NCBI GenBank assembly: GCA_029959195.1
Contig: CP114121.1
Span: forward strand, 868,001 to 932,000
DNA from: Dictyophora rubrovolvata
Taxonomy: Eukaryota; Basidiomycota; Agaricomycetes; Phallales; Phallaceae
Length of the DNA: 64,000 nt
Direction of reading: 5' to 3'
Below are positions 37,001-48,404 of this stretch, piece after piece. Each line of letters begins with the position of its first letter. Position 1 is the first letter of the stretch. The notes below the pieces were generated by a model. The model was not told the origin of the DNA and ran no database searches. It worked only from the letters and a program-made list of their open reading frames with translations. Made by a program: the position numbers and the translations under genes.

Positions 37001-37734
37001 AACTCGCTCTACTGAACGGCGAATGGTTTTTCTCTTGGTCGTTTGGTTGACGATAATTATAATAATAAGTCGGGATATACATGGATCGCTTCAAATAACG
37101 CTTTTTGATGAATCATGATGAAATGAGCTTCAATTTATTGAGCGTCTTTTGATGTACATATTGACTAATTATCACTGCGTACACCAAAGAAATTGAATCT
37201 TTGCTATCAAAGTTCTGTTGTCTACATACTATGCACGTGTCAAGCTCTTATTAGGGTTGGGTCATGCGGACATGCTTCGACGGAATGGTATCGGGACCCT
37301 GGAGGGAACATGCAGGTTGCACATCATGCCAGTATATGCATTGTATTATAAGCGATGGCATGATTCAATGATTTGTCTCAAAACAACTCGCACTCGCACA
37401 CACGTGCATATACCTTTCAAAAAATTCAAAAGTAAACCACAAAGTCAACCTGAATCTATTTGTAACGGTGACCACAAAAGAGAAAAGACAATTTTAAGCC
37501 TACAAAACAAATTTTCGTAACTTCAACCAGGGAAAGACGATGACAATCTTACAAAAAATAGAAAATATAAGTCACGAAATGAAAATGTGTCTAACTTTTT
37601 TCCCCCCAAAATTTTACCAGCTTGAAAAGAAAGAATTCACTTCTACAAAATACCAGAAAAGAAACAATTTTGTCTAATTTCGACCACAAAGGGTTAATTG
37701 ATTATCCCTGCCTCCATGGATGTGAATACTCGGT
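37001..37734. other. Intergenic stretch between convergent genes
   Basis: 3' flanks of the CNT gene and the EEP-fold gene, which face each other. A-rich runs near 37540-37620. No gene seen. Confidence 0.5.
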
Positions 37735-39423
37735 TTATGCGGAGGGGGAACTAGGTTCGACGGGGAAGGAACCAGGTTGGATGGTGAGCCGTGCAAATAC
37801 GGGACGGTGGTCGGACAGATACAAGCCATCATCTGTAAGACTATTTAAGGCTCCGTAGCTCTCAGAAACCCTGCATAAAAGAGTTAAAGATGGGGATAAA
37901 TAAAGTGAGTTCTGAAATAATTACCAGCCACCATTTGATCCTCCCATGATGAAATCTTCCCTCTTCATATCTTGGGTATCACCGAATTGGTCGAACCCGG
38001 TGAAAGTGGCGTAGGAATCGGTTTGCTGGTCTCCTGGGGTCACTGTTTTCATATCTACCATCGAGAAATTTGTAAAGTTGCTAGGAACGGGGAATCTCTC
38101 CAGGAAAGTCGCATTAATGGCGAGCGGAGGAGATGCACCGGTGCTATATAAGCGCATTCGTAAACAAAGTCAATGAATGTCCCGGTGAAGAACTACGCAC
38201 ATAATCAAGTATGCTCCGTTTGTGCAAGAGTTACAGCCCGGGGTGGTCAAATTGACGGCAACAGAGTTGAAATCTCCAAAGATAAGGACAGGCTAGCGGC
38301 AAATTTTGGACGGAGGTTCCTAAGCTAAAAAAAATAATTCAAGTGACTTACGCGTTTAGTAGTCATTGCCTCGTAATTAGCACGGTGCAGGATCAAACTA
38401 GCACCGACTTCACGACCGGCATCACTTTGGTCGTCCCAGTGGGTTACCATTGCAGTAATCATGCCTGCGGGGGTGTCCAAGTGCACCGTAGTGCCTAATT
38501 TATAGATATTAAGTCTTTCATCCGGTGTTGTCTGATATTTTGAGCTCACAAATTCTGGGGTTTCCAGCTTGGGGAGCCTTCGTTCCGACGTCGAATGGCA
38601 TGTCGGACAGCCAGAAAGTATCAAAGTCACGGAATTGAAACAAACTAGTGTTCCAATAGACTATACAATTCCATCAATAGAGGTCGTTAATTCAATAATA
38701 AGGTGACATACGGGGTCCAAATTCATTGTCGGGAAAGTCGAAGGAATTGTCAGTGGTGTTGTCATCACGCTAATAGAGATGGACAGTATGTCTACGACCG
38801 CTTAACAAAGTGAAGAAAAACACGCCTCACCCCGACACCGCGATGATCGAAATCCGGACCCAGAAGCTCCTGTATATCATTCACTTGCCTAACCAAGGCT
38901 TCTACCATCCCTACATGCGATCTTGTTAGAAAAAAAAAGGTTATAATAAATTAATGAAGAAATTACCAGCCATTTGAATATTGAGGCGTTGCATCAATCT
39001 TACTATTGGAACACGTCGCTGACTCCAGGGACGTTCTCCGGTGCCTGCGTAGTAACTGGGTGGGGTGGAGATGTCCTGTTTGACTGCCAATGCATTAATG
39101 CTATCTTCAATGCTGAGATCGTCGGGCATGCTGTCGAATTTCATGTTCAGGTGCCAAGCGTTAAAAGTAATACTCTGAGACGGGGAAGGTGTCGGGGAAG
39201 ATGTCGGAGAGGATGTTGGGGAAGATGTTGGGGAAGATGTTGGAGAATGGGTCGGGGAAGATGTCGGGGAATGAGTAGGTGGAGATGGGTGAGACGGAGG
39301 AGGTGGAGGAGGAGGTGGGTGAATTGGTGGAGGAGGAGGAGGGGGTTTAATTGGAGGGAAGTTTGTTGCCGCACCAAGCCCAAGCGTTGCGAGTGCCAAA
39401 ATAATGAGATAAGTGGAAATCAT
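37735..39423 (-). CDS. Secreted endonuclease/exonuclease/phosphatase (EEP, DNase I-like fold) protein
   Basis: Predicted extracellular phosphodiesterase or nuclease of the EEP superfamily. Seen: a signal peptide (MISTYLIILALATLGLGAA), then a Pro-rich and PTSS-repeat linker (about residues 22-85), then the EEP domain: ITFNAWHLNMKFDSMPDD, GERPWSQRRVPIVRLM, the catalytic-glutamate region VEALVRQVNDIQELLGPD, DTFWLSDMPFDVG, MVTHWDDQSDAGREVGASL, the DFNS motif (FGDFNSVAVNL), FTGFDQFGDTQDM followed by DFIMGGSNGGW, and the final SDHRPVFARLTI. These are the standard metal-binding and catalytic blocks, so activity is likely. The substrate (DNA, RNA, sugar phosphate or lipid) is unknown. The stop is at 37735-37737. 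A decayed relative lies at 54230-55008. Confidence 0.88.
39174..39360 (-). repeat. Coding low-complexity repeat (PTSS/P-rich linker)
   Basis: Short imperfect units of the type TCNCCNAC(A/G)TCTTCC repeat in tandem and encode PTSSPT- and poly-proline-type linker sequence in the EEP-fold protein. Such linkers are usually O-glycosylated in fungi. The repeat is likely to vary in copy number between strains. Confidence 0.75.
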
Positions 39424-42400
39424 TGTTCACAGCGCGCACTCTGGGTCGTCCAGTAAATGGATGATGACTTTCCTGCAGTTCGCTGCCCCATTTTATATCT
39501 TTTTTTTTCCTAAGAAAAACCTGTAGCATTCGTATTTTTCCTAAGAAAAACCTGTAGCATTCGTATTTTTCCCCTAAGATAGCTTAAAAAGTATGCCAAA
39601 AATAATTTTATGTGGAAGTTGCCCTGTTTTTGTCACACGCGCATTTTGAGGGCACATGGGTGGATAATCCTTATAAGCACGTTCTTCAAGCATGCCTACG
39701 AGAAATATAATCAGAAGCAACATTGAACAAGGGTCATACCAAAAAGTCAAGAATAGAAAACTCGAACCCCGTGATAAACTCGTTGGCGTGAGAACAAACC
39801 CCAAGGCAGAACTTGGAACATGGTTAATCCACTGACTGTGTGTACACTTCCCTGTTCAGAGTGATAAGAGAATTGGACACGTTCCTTATATTAGATTGTT
39901 TTGCCGATAAAGTCCAACCACGTTGATTAGAACCTTTAACTTGGGTAGCTGTTGTTTTGGTTTGTAAGCTTTCGGCATTCGCAGTTCACGCTTTCAGTCG
40001 TGATCTGAACCATATAATATTTTTCCTTTAGGTGGTGCTAGTTGATATTCTACGTCTTTTTGTCGGAAAAATGACCTGACTTTCAGTTACCAAAATCGAA
40101 TCTCAGTCAGAAAACTTCCGAAGCACCCTGAGGGGTAATTTATCATTTACTCACTTCCCAAAAAAACATTACTCTGAATATTTGTTATCGTGTGTTCCGG
40201 TCCGAAAAAAACTGTTGAGTAATCAAGAATCTGTTGAACAGGACTGTCCAACCAAAGGCATTCGCACAGAGTGAATTTTCCGCCCTCTTCGTACTATTCA
40301 GTTTCCGTCCTCGTTCTCTCCAACTGGGAAATGAGTCCATTGTTGCTGTAACTAGTTAATGATCCCATCAACCCAAATCGTTGGAGATATTGCCGCATAT
40401 AGTCTACGACTCTAACGTTGGGTTATGTTAGGAGTTGTTTCTCTCAAGTATGGAATGTGGATACCTTTTTCTCCTCTGCCGTGAACTTGCTACGTATCCA
40501 GTTTATCTCCTTGTATCCATTGGCCCAAGCAACGACGTACGATCCCAGCGTGCGGAAGTCTATGAAGTCCCGGTTTCAAAAGGGTGAGATCCGAGTTCCC
40601 TTAATTTCAACCAAGCCTAAGGGCACCATTGTCACCAATAACTCCTTGACCGGGAATGTGCATGCATAGTGGCGACTTCTTTTTTTTTAGATTTTCAAAC
40701 CGTTTTGATATTGGGCCAGTCGCCGGGTAGACCAAGTGGAGTTACATATACGGGCAGCCAAGTATGCACTCTCTCCTTCGCGTGGACAACTGTATTAAAT
40801 GGCTTGGCATGCGTGGCACTGCCGATCCTTTCTCAATACGCATAGACTGGCGTCGCAGGGAGTTGACGTTCTAAGTCTCGACTAGCCAACTCGGGAGAAT
40901 TGCAATGAGTATATAGGGTCTGATCATTATGGACGTTTGACTGTTTAAGGAATTCCCCATTTGTTTCGTTTCGGTCCTGATACTTCTTTCAGTAGTGATG
41001 AGCTCCAGGAGCAGTTAGGATGACCCGACTACACGAAGCGGCCATCCGGTAGGGAACGCCGATACCGCTGAACATTTGTGTCGCCAAGAAAGCATGGTTC
41101 GGATTTGGAGCGTGAAGCTTGGAAGCTGACTTTTCAGTTCAGGAATAAAAACTGAACTGAGACATGTTAGAGAGAAACCCTCCACAAAACAAGCAATCGC
41201 CAAACCTTACTTAGATCTGCAGGATAAGAGTAGATCTTCATCAAGCGCACGGCCCACAGCATAGAAGCAACGTCGGATGCACTATTGCACTGCTAATCCC
41301 GGATTTCGTCTGCAACCAACGTCCTAGATTCCGCGACGAATCCGATTCCAAAAAAGATTGTCTTTCTTTGCGTTTCGGATGAGGAGGCCGCAACAAAGAC
41401 TGTCGTCCCTGCGAATGACGTCGAAGATACTACATACATTCAATGCAGCATTCGCTAATAGCTATAGCCATATTTGAACACGGGATTGGGGTGGTCGTTT
41501 TATATTTTGATGATTATATTTATGGTTTGTGATTTGTTAGCGAAAGCTTGGGTTCCTGTTCTCGCTTCGGATAGTCTCCTAATATGGGAGGCATCATGGC
41601 TGTTACGAGAACAATGGACACAACTGTGGCCTTGTGTGGGTCTAGACCTAACATGTGAGTTTCATTGTCGAATCTAGACAGATATGTTGCTTTTTTCTTG
41701 CAGTAATTAGTAGATAATTGGAAAAGAGCTGGAGATTAACTCACTAGGATCCAAGTAGTCTTATCTGTTAATTTTCAATGTAAAGCTAGTGGGTTGAAGG
41801 GTATGGGGTGTTTGCACGCACATTGTATGGATTTAGACAGATGCAACTTTACAGTGAAAATTGATTGTAAAAACTTTCCGTGCACACGACCTGTCACAAT
41901 GACTAAGCCCGGTCACTCGTCAAAACTACTATGTGGCATATATAAACAACGTATAAACGTAAGATTTTCTTTTCTTTTTCATTTAGAACCATACTTAATC
42001 TTAACGAAATAGATATGAAAATAAATTGATTCATTCTTTCGACAACACATGACTTTGACAACACTAGGAAATAACACTAGGGAGTAGTAAAAAGGGGTGG
42101 GGATGGAAGAAGAACGAAAGCAATGCAGAAAAGGAAGAACAGGAGGCCGAGTGGTAGAGACCTTAGACAGGACAGACAAAAACGAACCTGGTGGATGTAG
42201 AGACAAAAGGGGAAAGTGAATGGGAAAGGAAATGTGGAGAGAAAGATTTGAGAGGGAAAAAACAAGGGCAAAGACCAGATGAATAATGAGATATGCAATA
42301 AGGGTACAATTATTTAACAGACAAACAACACAGCCGACAAGAGAGACAGAGAGTGGAAAAGCGGCAGATGAGCGGAGGTGCCTAAATCCTTTGACTTTAA

Positions 42401-43164
42401 TCTTTCTACTACTAGTAGTGGCAGATTAAGAGCTCCAATTAAGTAATAAAAATGACGCAAAGGACAGAGAAGGGAAAACCAGAGAAACAAAATGGACCAG
42501 AAGCAACCATGAACGAGGAAAAGGAAATCTATGAGGGGGTCAGAGGCTAGCCTAGCCAATTGCATGTCCGATGCATTCGTGATAGGGTAGCGTCTTAGAT
42601 CCAAGCAGAATTTGGAGACGGGCTGAAAGGAATAATATGAGACACGTCACAAGCGTGTCGAAAGCATTCCATCATCCAAATGTGGTATGTGGGTGTTGTA
42701 TGAAGTGGCACATGTTTGGGCAACAACGGTAGTAAATCCATCCATCCATCCAATGATCTGTCCTGTTAAGCGTGGCAATTTTTTACGTGCAGGCTTTGAA
42801 AACCAGAAAGGAAATGCGAGGAATAAGGCATGATGTAGGGAACCGGGATGGGGGACAGGTTCGAATGGATACGGGGAATATTTTTGTGAGAGCAAGGCCA
42901 GAGACAAGCGGATACAGTTAAAATAGGCGCGGATGGTGATATTTATCGACAACAAGGTGGAATACAAGATATTGAAGAATAATGAACAGATATGTGGGTC
43001 GGACGAATGGTATGGCTCATGAGACAAGTACGTTTTAGGCGATAGTTTCTACATGTCGATATACACTTGGCCTAAGGGGCTTTGAATGCGACATAGACAA
43101 ATCTAAAATTAACCAAATACGTTTAAGTACGCGAAAAAAAACCACAAAGTAGAACACCACATAC
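39424..43164. other. Long gene-poor stretch
   Basis: About 3.7 kb with no gene I can support. It contains a 31-bp tandem repeat (39504-39578) and several open frames of 60-130 codons with no recognisable domain. One plus-strand frame near 41330-41460 (reading FLCVSDEEAATKTVVPAND, then a stop) looks protein-like but has no ATG or neighbouring exon that I can see. 42060-43160 is probably the 3' region of the gene ending at 43165. Confidence 0.45.
39504..39578. repeat. 31-bp tandem repeat, two full copies and part of a third
   Basis: The unit TTTTTCCTAAGAAAAACC... (31 bp) is present at 39504-39534 and 39535-39565 without a mismatch, followed by a partial copy. It lies about 80 bp upstream of the EEP-fold gene's ATG, so it falls in that gene's promoter or 5' leader. 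Confidence 0.85.
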
Positions 43165-44655
43165 TCATTCCAGTTTTCTTCTTTTCGAAACCCTTCCACT
43201 ACGTCTAACTTCGGGTGGTATAACAACGGACATTCCTTCGTTTTGCCCAAACTCATTATTCTCTAATTCGTCGTCAACATCAATGTCATAAGAATGAGAA
43301 CGCTTTCGCGGTGATTTGGCCCTTCCAGCCTTTGGTATCACTGCTCCGGACCCATCCGTTTGCAACGATTGAGATGGCCGCTTCTCTGACCCTTCATTTT
43401 CCTTGTCATTTTCGAAAGCCTTTACTGCAGGAACACGAGAAGAAATAAATGACGGAGATAGAAGTTCGTTAGATTTTGCAGTGAAACGGGCGCCGGAGTC
43501 ACCCCCAGTCGTTACAGGTTCAGCATCTCCCGACTCCACGTTAGCATCGCCATCTATGGACAACCCATCGGTAAACCTTTGATCAGATTTCCGAAACCCA
43601 TCATCGGAAGATTGTCTAGATGAAGCCAATGTAGAAGAGGTCGACGAGGCTCTGCCAAGTGTCGTGCGAGGCGTACTGAGCTCCGGCGATGAAGTTTTCT
43701 CTTCAGAGGTGGTGAACTTTGGTGGAGAAGCGTGGGTATCGTCTTTAATCGGGATATGCTCAGGTTCTCGATTATCAACTAAATCTTGGGTTGTGGGAGG
43801 CTGAGGCTCAGAGTTATTAGCGGGCGCAGGAGCCGCTTCTTCGGCATCGACGGTACTTTCCTCAAGGACTTCGGGATCATGGTCTGGAGTTTGGACAGCT
43901 GGAGAACGCCCTCTTACTCGACGTGTCCTAGCTTGGGAGCGGGTCGTTAGTCTAGTAGAGGGTTTGAGTGTAGTCTCATCGGCAGGGATGGGTTTGACGA
44001 GTTTCGCCGAATTAGCTTCATCACTTCTTGTAGCTTGGTTATTTGCAGAAGAAGAATTGGAAGATTTGCCATTATTTGACGAACGAGCTGTAGTACGAGC
44101 CCTCTTCCGCGGAGGTGAATCATAATCATCGAGGAGGAGGAGATCGTACGCAGGATCGTTGGCGCGTGAAGCTACACGTGAGGTGCGCTTCGGGTGTTCA
44201 CCACGGATAGAGGAGACAGTAGCAGCAGCGGCAGAACGGGTCGTTACACCGACATGGTTTGCACGGGACTCATCAGCCATGCGAGCGTAGAATTCGTTAT
44301 AAGCGGCTTCGCGTAGCGCAATGCGTTTATCACGCTGGATAATTTCGGCTCGGGTTTCTTTGTAAAGATAGAGATTTCTGTGGGAGGATGCTGTTGTGCG
44401 GGACCAAGGAAAGTGAGGGGGGTATGGCTGGAATAGCCGGTGTGGAACGGATGAGGACGTGGTCTGGATGGAGGGTTGATTTGGGGATAACATTGTAGAA
44501 GAGAGAGAGAATGTTGAAGCTGATGATGAGCAGGAGGATTCCTGTATCGATGGTAATGGCGGTGGCAGCGATGGAGCCAACACGAGGCATGATCTCCCAT
44601 CGTATAGTTTCGTGAGGGAATAAGTCAGCCTCGGCTTACGAGAATGGGTCGGCAT
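43165..44655 (-). CDS. Disordered hypothetical protein, single exon
   Basis: One uninterrupted frame of 496 codons from ATG (MPTHSRKPRLTYSLTK) to a stop at 43165, unusual among these intron-rich genes but too long to be chance. No domain that I recognise. The protein is rich in Ser, Thr, Pro, Arg and charged residues. It has a helical patch (ETRAEIIQRDKRIALREAAY at about residues 101-120), basic clusters that look like nuclear localisation signals (PPRKRARTTARSS near 180; the end VRRSGRVSKRRKLE) and an acidic stretch (DIDVDDELENNEFGQNEG). A nuclear, chromatin- or RNA-linked role is a guess from composition. It is divergent from UTP25 with 376 bp between, so the two may share a promoter region. 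An upstream antisense purine-rich frame was not taken as a gene. Confidence 0.7.
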   Translation of the reverse strand: MPTHSRKPRLTYSLTKLYDGRSCLVLAPSLPPPLPSIQESSCSSSASTFSLSSTMLSPNQPSIQTTSSSVPHRLFQPYPPHFPWSRTTASSHRNLYLYKETRAEIIQRDKRIALREAAYNEFYARMADESRANHVGVTTRSAAAATVSSIRGEHPKRTSRVASRANDPAYDLLLLDDYDSPPRKRARTTARSSNNGKSSNSSSANNQATRSDEANSAKLVKPIPADETTLKPSTRLTTRSQARTRRVRGRSPAVQTPDHDPEVLEESTVDAEEAAPAPANNSEPQPPTTQDLVDNREPEHIPIKDDTHASPPKFTTSEEKTSSPELSTPRTTLGRASSTSSTLASSRQSSDDGFRKSDQRFTDGLSIDGDANVESGDAEPVTTGGDSGARFTAKSNELLSPSFISSRVPAVKAFENDKENEGSEKRPSQSLQTDGSGAVIPKAGRAKSPRKRSHSYDIDVDDELENNEFGQNEGMSVVIPPEVRRSGRVSKRRKLE

Positions 44656-45031
44656 TGCAGTGGGCCACAGCGATGAGGTTGGGTATACGGAAGTATGAAA
44701 GGAAAGTTGCGCTGGACGATGACAGAGGAGAAGAGGGGAACCGAGCTGACGATGGGAAGTGGTGGGCGGGGAGGGGAAAAGAAAGGAAGCGGTCGATGGG
44801 GGAGACAGTGGGCGGAGCAGCAGATAAACGTCCGGAGAACCTCAGGAACGACGGCAACGATGAGGACGGCAAACGGAACGACCTGGAGAGGGGACGATGG
44901 CGGAGAAGAGAGAGGCAGGAGCGAGTGACAAGTCAGAGCGAGCGACACATTCTTTTTTGCAGGTGAATGTCATCACGTGACACTTATCATCGTGCCGTCT
45001 CGCGTCGCCGTCCCAGTTTTTTCAGCATACT
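44656..45031. promoter_or_regulatory. Shared divergent promoter region
   Basis: 376 bp between the starts of the disordered-protein gene (-) and UTP25 (+), strongly purine-rich on the plus strand between about 44690 and 44940. It probably contains both promoters. No TATA box was recognised. Confidence 0.4.
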
Positions 45032-47538
45032 ATGGAAGACATAAACGACATAAAGACACAATTACTGACTCTGCTGAATGTCTCAGCTTCGAAGAGGCAA
45101 ACGCAATTCGCTGAGGACACTCCTTCGGGGCCAGCTACAAAAAAAAGGACGAGGAAAAATCCAACACCGCCTCCAGAACCGCCTCAATCTGCAGATGACG
45201 AAAAGCTCATCCAAGTCGATGAGGAAGAAGTTCATTCAGATCATGAACAAGACAGTTAGTGGATTTTTCAAAGGGAAATCTCTGTTTTATAACTTCTAAC
45301 GTGTTAAATTCAGCTACTGAAACGGTCTACAAAACACACTTTGGCGCAGAAACAAGACTACTATCCGACACCGTTAAAGAAGCCATCGACCAGAATAAAT
45401 GGAAAAATTCAACTTTAAAACGAGGAAAGCTGGGTGTATCAGTACTCTCGGTTCCCGAAACATCCCAAAGCAACGTCGAAGACGGCGTATCCATCCCAGA
45501 AAAACTTCGCTCAACTTACGACACCCGAGCAACCAAATTATCATCCGGTGAGTCATAGCAATATTTTCCGTATTGTTCTTAGTCGTGTCCTCTAAACATT
45601 CTTCCAGCCGAAAACCAATTTCAAGCTGATGTGTTGAACACTCTTTCCCGCTACCAAGACCTTTTCATCAGCCGGACAGAACTGAAAAACAACACCATCA
45701 CTCGCGATGCCATTTCTCTTCACGCACTGAACCACATATTCAAGTAGGCTTGCTTAAAAGAATCTTTCACCATCGCAAGCTAACCTAATTCTCATATCAG
45801 TATCCGTCGTCGTGTACTGAAAAACAACGAGCGTATCGCCCACCACTCCCAAAACAACCCTACAGTCGACCCACCGCCAGACATTCAAGATCAAGGCTTC
45901 ACTCGTCCCTCAATTCTTATCCTCCTCCCCTTCCGATCAAGTGTCCACCGATGGGGCGAGTCCATTCTATCCCATCTACCAAATCACCAAGTCGAGAACC
46001 GTTCACGGTTCATATCTGAGTTTACCCTTCCATCAGGGACAGTGGATAAACTTGCCACCGCTGAACCAGGAACATATCCCGCCGATCATGTAGACACTTT
46101 CAAAGGCAACGTGGATGACAATTTCAGAGTGGGCATGAAAGTCACAAAGAAGGCAGTTAAGCTTTTTTCAGGCTTTTATCAATCTGATGTCATCCTTGCA
46201 AGTCCATTGGGGTTAAGATTGGTTATTGAGAAGGACAAGTAGGTTTTTTGTTGCCGAAAGTGGAGGTGTTATAATGACTGGTTGTGCTGCGCTAGTAATG
46301 CCGATTTTCTTTCATCCATCGAAGTCCTCATTATGGATCAGATCAATGTTCTTACCATGCAGAACTGGGATCATGTTATAGTAAGCTTTGTGGCTCTTGG
46401 AATAGCAGCCCAGCCAATACTCATCTCATCGTCAGTTCATCCTCGACCGCTTGAATCAACTACCAAAAGAAGCTCACGACGCAGACTTTTCTCGAATAAA
46501 ACCCTGGTATCTTGATGGATTGTATGCCCCAACTGATGCTTAGCATACTCAACTCTCTAATTAGTCTCCTTTCTTTAGCGCATCATACCTTCGTCAATCC
46601 ATTCTCTTGTCACCCTTCGAAACACCAGAAATGCGAGCTGTTTTCAATAGACACTGCAAGAACGTCGCTGGAAAGTTGAAAACTGAATGCTTCTGGAAAC
46701 CAGTCAACGTCCCAGAGGGCGTAGACCAGGTATTCTTTCCATGTTCTTAACGGCTCAAGAATACACGTACTGAGCGTTCGTACAGAAATTCCTAAACTTT
46801 GAATGCACATCACATACTCAAGAGCCGAATAAACGTTTCGAGTACTTCACTACACAGGTTCGTATTTTACGTGAAGTGAAATGAACCGTAAAGCTGACTT
46901 GATCTGCTTAGGTCCTTCCTCCGATTCTCAAATCGGCCGTACAAAGCACAAACCTAGTCATTTTCATACCGTCTTCATTCGATTTCATACGTATTAGAAA
47001 CTACCTTCGCAAACAACCAGATCTCGCCGACGCCGTCACCGTTCTCTCAGAGTACGCTTCTATTAACCCCAAGCATATCCGGAACTATATCTTAACAAAT
47101 TGAACGTTTTTCAGATACTCATCAAACCAAGACATATCCCGTGCTCGACAAGCGTTCTTCAGCGGCGGAAAACGGATCTTACTGATAAGCGAGCGGTTTC
47201 ATTTCTTTAGAAGGTAAATGTCTTTTCTTTCTTTTTTTTTACTTTGCTTTCGGCAACCATATTTTTCCATACCAAACATGGTGCCCACTGAACCGGTATT
47301 AATTTGCTTCCGCTCCCACTTTCCCGTTAGGTACCGCATTCGTGCCATCCGCAATATCATATTCTACGGTCTTCCGGACCACGCGCAATTTTATTCCGAA
47401 TTGCTGTCGTATCCATTTTTAGACGACGGTGTCCAACCAGGTGATGTTTTGTGCTGGTCTTTATATTGCAAATACAATTTGATGAAACTGGCACGGATTG
47501 TTGGGAGTGTGAATGGGAAAAAGATGATTGAGCATTGA
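45032..47538 (+). CDS. UTP25: UTP25 / digestive-organ-expansion-factor homologue, ribosome biogenesis
   Basis: Nucleolar component of the small-subunit processome, needed for early cleavages of pre-18S rRNA; the family has a helicase-like fold that has lost its ATPase motifs. Seen: an acidic and basic N-terminus (ATKKRTRKNP, then DEEEVHSDHEQ), then LNTLSRYQDLFISRTELKN, the conserved core LILLPFRSSVHRW, a long exon ending RLVIEKDK, the block SSIEVLIMDQINVLTMQNWDHV, FSRIKPWYLDG, SILLSPFETPEMRAVFN, FECTSHTQEPNKRFEYFTTQVLPPILKS, VIFIPSSFDFIRIRNYLR, RARQAFFSGGKRILLISERFHFFRR, and the ending RAIRNIIFYGLPDHAQFYSELL. These match DEF/UTP25 along the whole length (about 640 residues, a little short of yeast). 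About nine short introns. Confidence 0.94.
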
Positions 47539-48404
47539 TGATATAGGTTAATTTGTCACGTAATGTAAACTCTTCTTTTGTCTTTCTGCGCCTATACGTC
47601 TTCATTAACGTAAAAGATTTTCAGATTATTGCTTGTATTTACCTACATATGTACTACACCTGGGTATCGTACACAGGTGCATGCTTTCGATGGTTAATCC
47701 ACCCCTTCGTTTTGATGGACTTTCTTTATCGATATCATCCCGTGTGAACATAAGACTGCAGGATCGATCACCATTAACGCGTATGTGGCGCGTTGACGGC
47801 GCATGCGGCACATCAATGAATCAAGATCTCTTCCAAACCTGTCGATGAGCCGATTTGGAAATATCACCCTTGATCCGATTGGATTTTATCTAAGCGGCGC
47901 ACGATGCCCACTTTTTCAAGCCGACAAAAAAACTACTGAAGCGAACTCGCTGCCAGTGGTATGCACTCGTCGAGGGGGAGTGTTCGTATAAAAGTGTATG
48001 TAAAGCGTTGGATTTTGTCTCTGATACATAGGTTTTAACTATAGAATCCGCTAGTTGCAACAACATACGACAAAGAGTCGATACTATTTAGTTTAGCACA
48101 GAATACAGAATAGTAAGCGAAAAACGGGAGGAACAACAGCCAGCATAGAAATATGAGAATGGTGCAATCGGAATCGGAATAAGGAAGACTTAAAAGTGAT
48201 GTGATGCGCGGTGAACATGCACGTTGTGCAGTCTAGAGCCATGTAGATTAAACAGTTCTTTACGTCCGGGAAGAATGTGCCCAGTCCAAATTAGAAAGAA
48301 AGGTATACGCAACGGTTCACACAGGTACGGGTACAGGTTGAGGGTATAGAAGACTGGAACTTAAATTAATATGTGAGATACTTCAACGAAAGTTAAAAGA
48401 TGAC
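47539..48404. other. Intergenic stretch between convergent genes
   Basis: Shared 3' flank of UTP25 (+) and the kinase gene (-). Small open frames on both strands around 47626-47990 have no recognised domain. Confidence 0.5.

Noticed and set aside
38974-39456. 160-codon plus-strand open frame rich in Arg, Trp and Gly.
   Set aside because: It is the antisense shadow of the PTSS/Pro-rich linker of the secreted EEP-fold protein; the bias comes from the repeat.
41330-41460. Protein-like plus-strand frame (with SDEEAATKTVVPANDVED).
   Set aside because: No ATG, no neighbouring exon and no recognised family; kept only as a note in the gene-poor stretch.
42647-43027. 126-codon minus-strand frame after the disordered-protein gene.
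   Set aside because: No domain is recognisable, and it probably lies in the 3' untranslated region of that gene.
44655-44966. 103-codon plus-strand frame rich in Arg, Lys and Glu between two divergent genes.
   Set aside because: It lies in purine-rich promoter DNA, overlaps opposing frames and has no recognisable domain.
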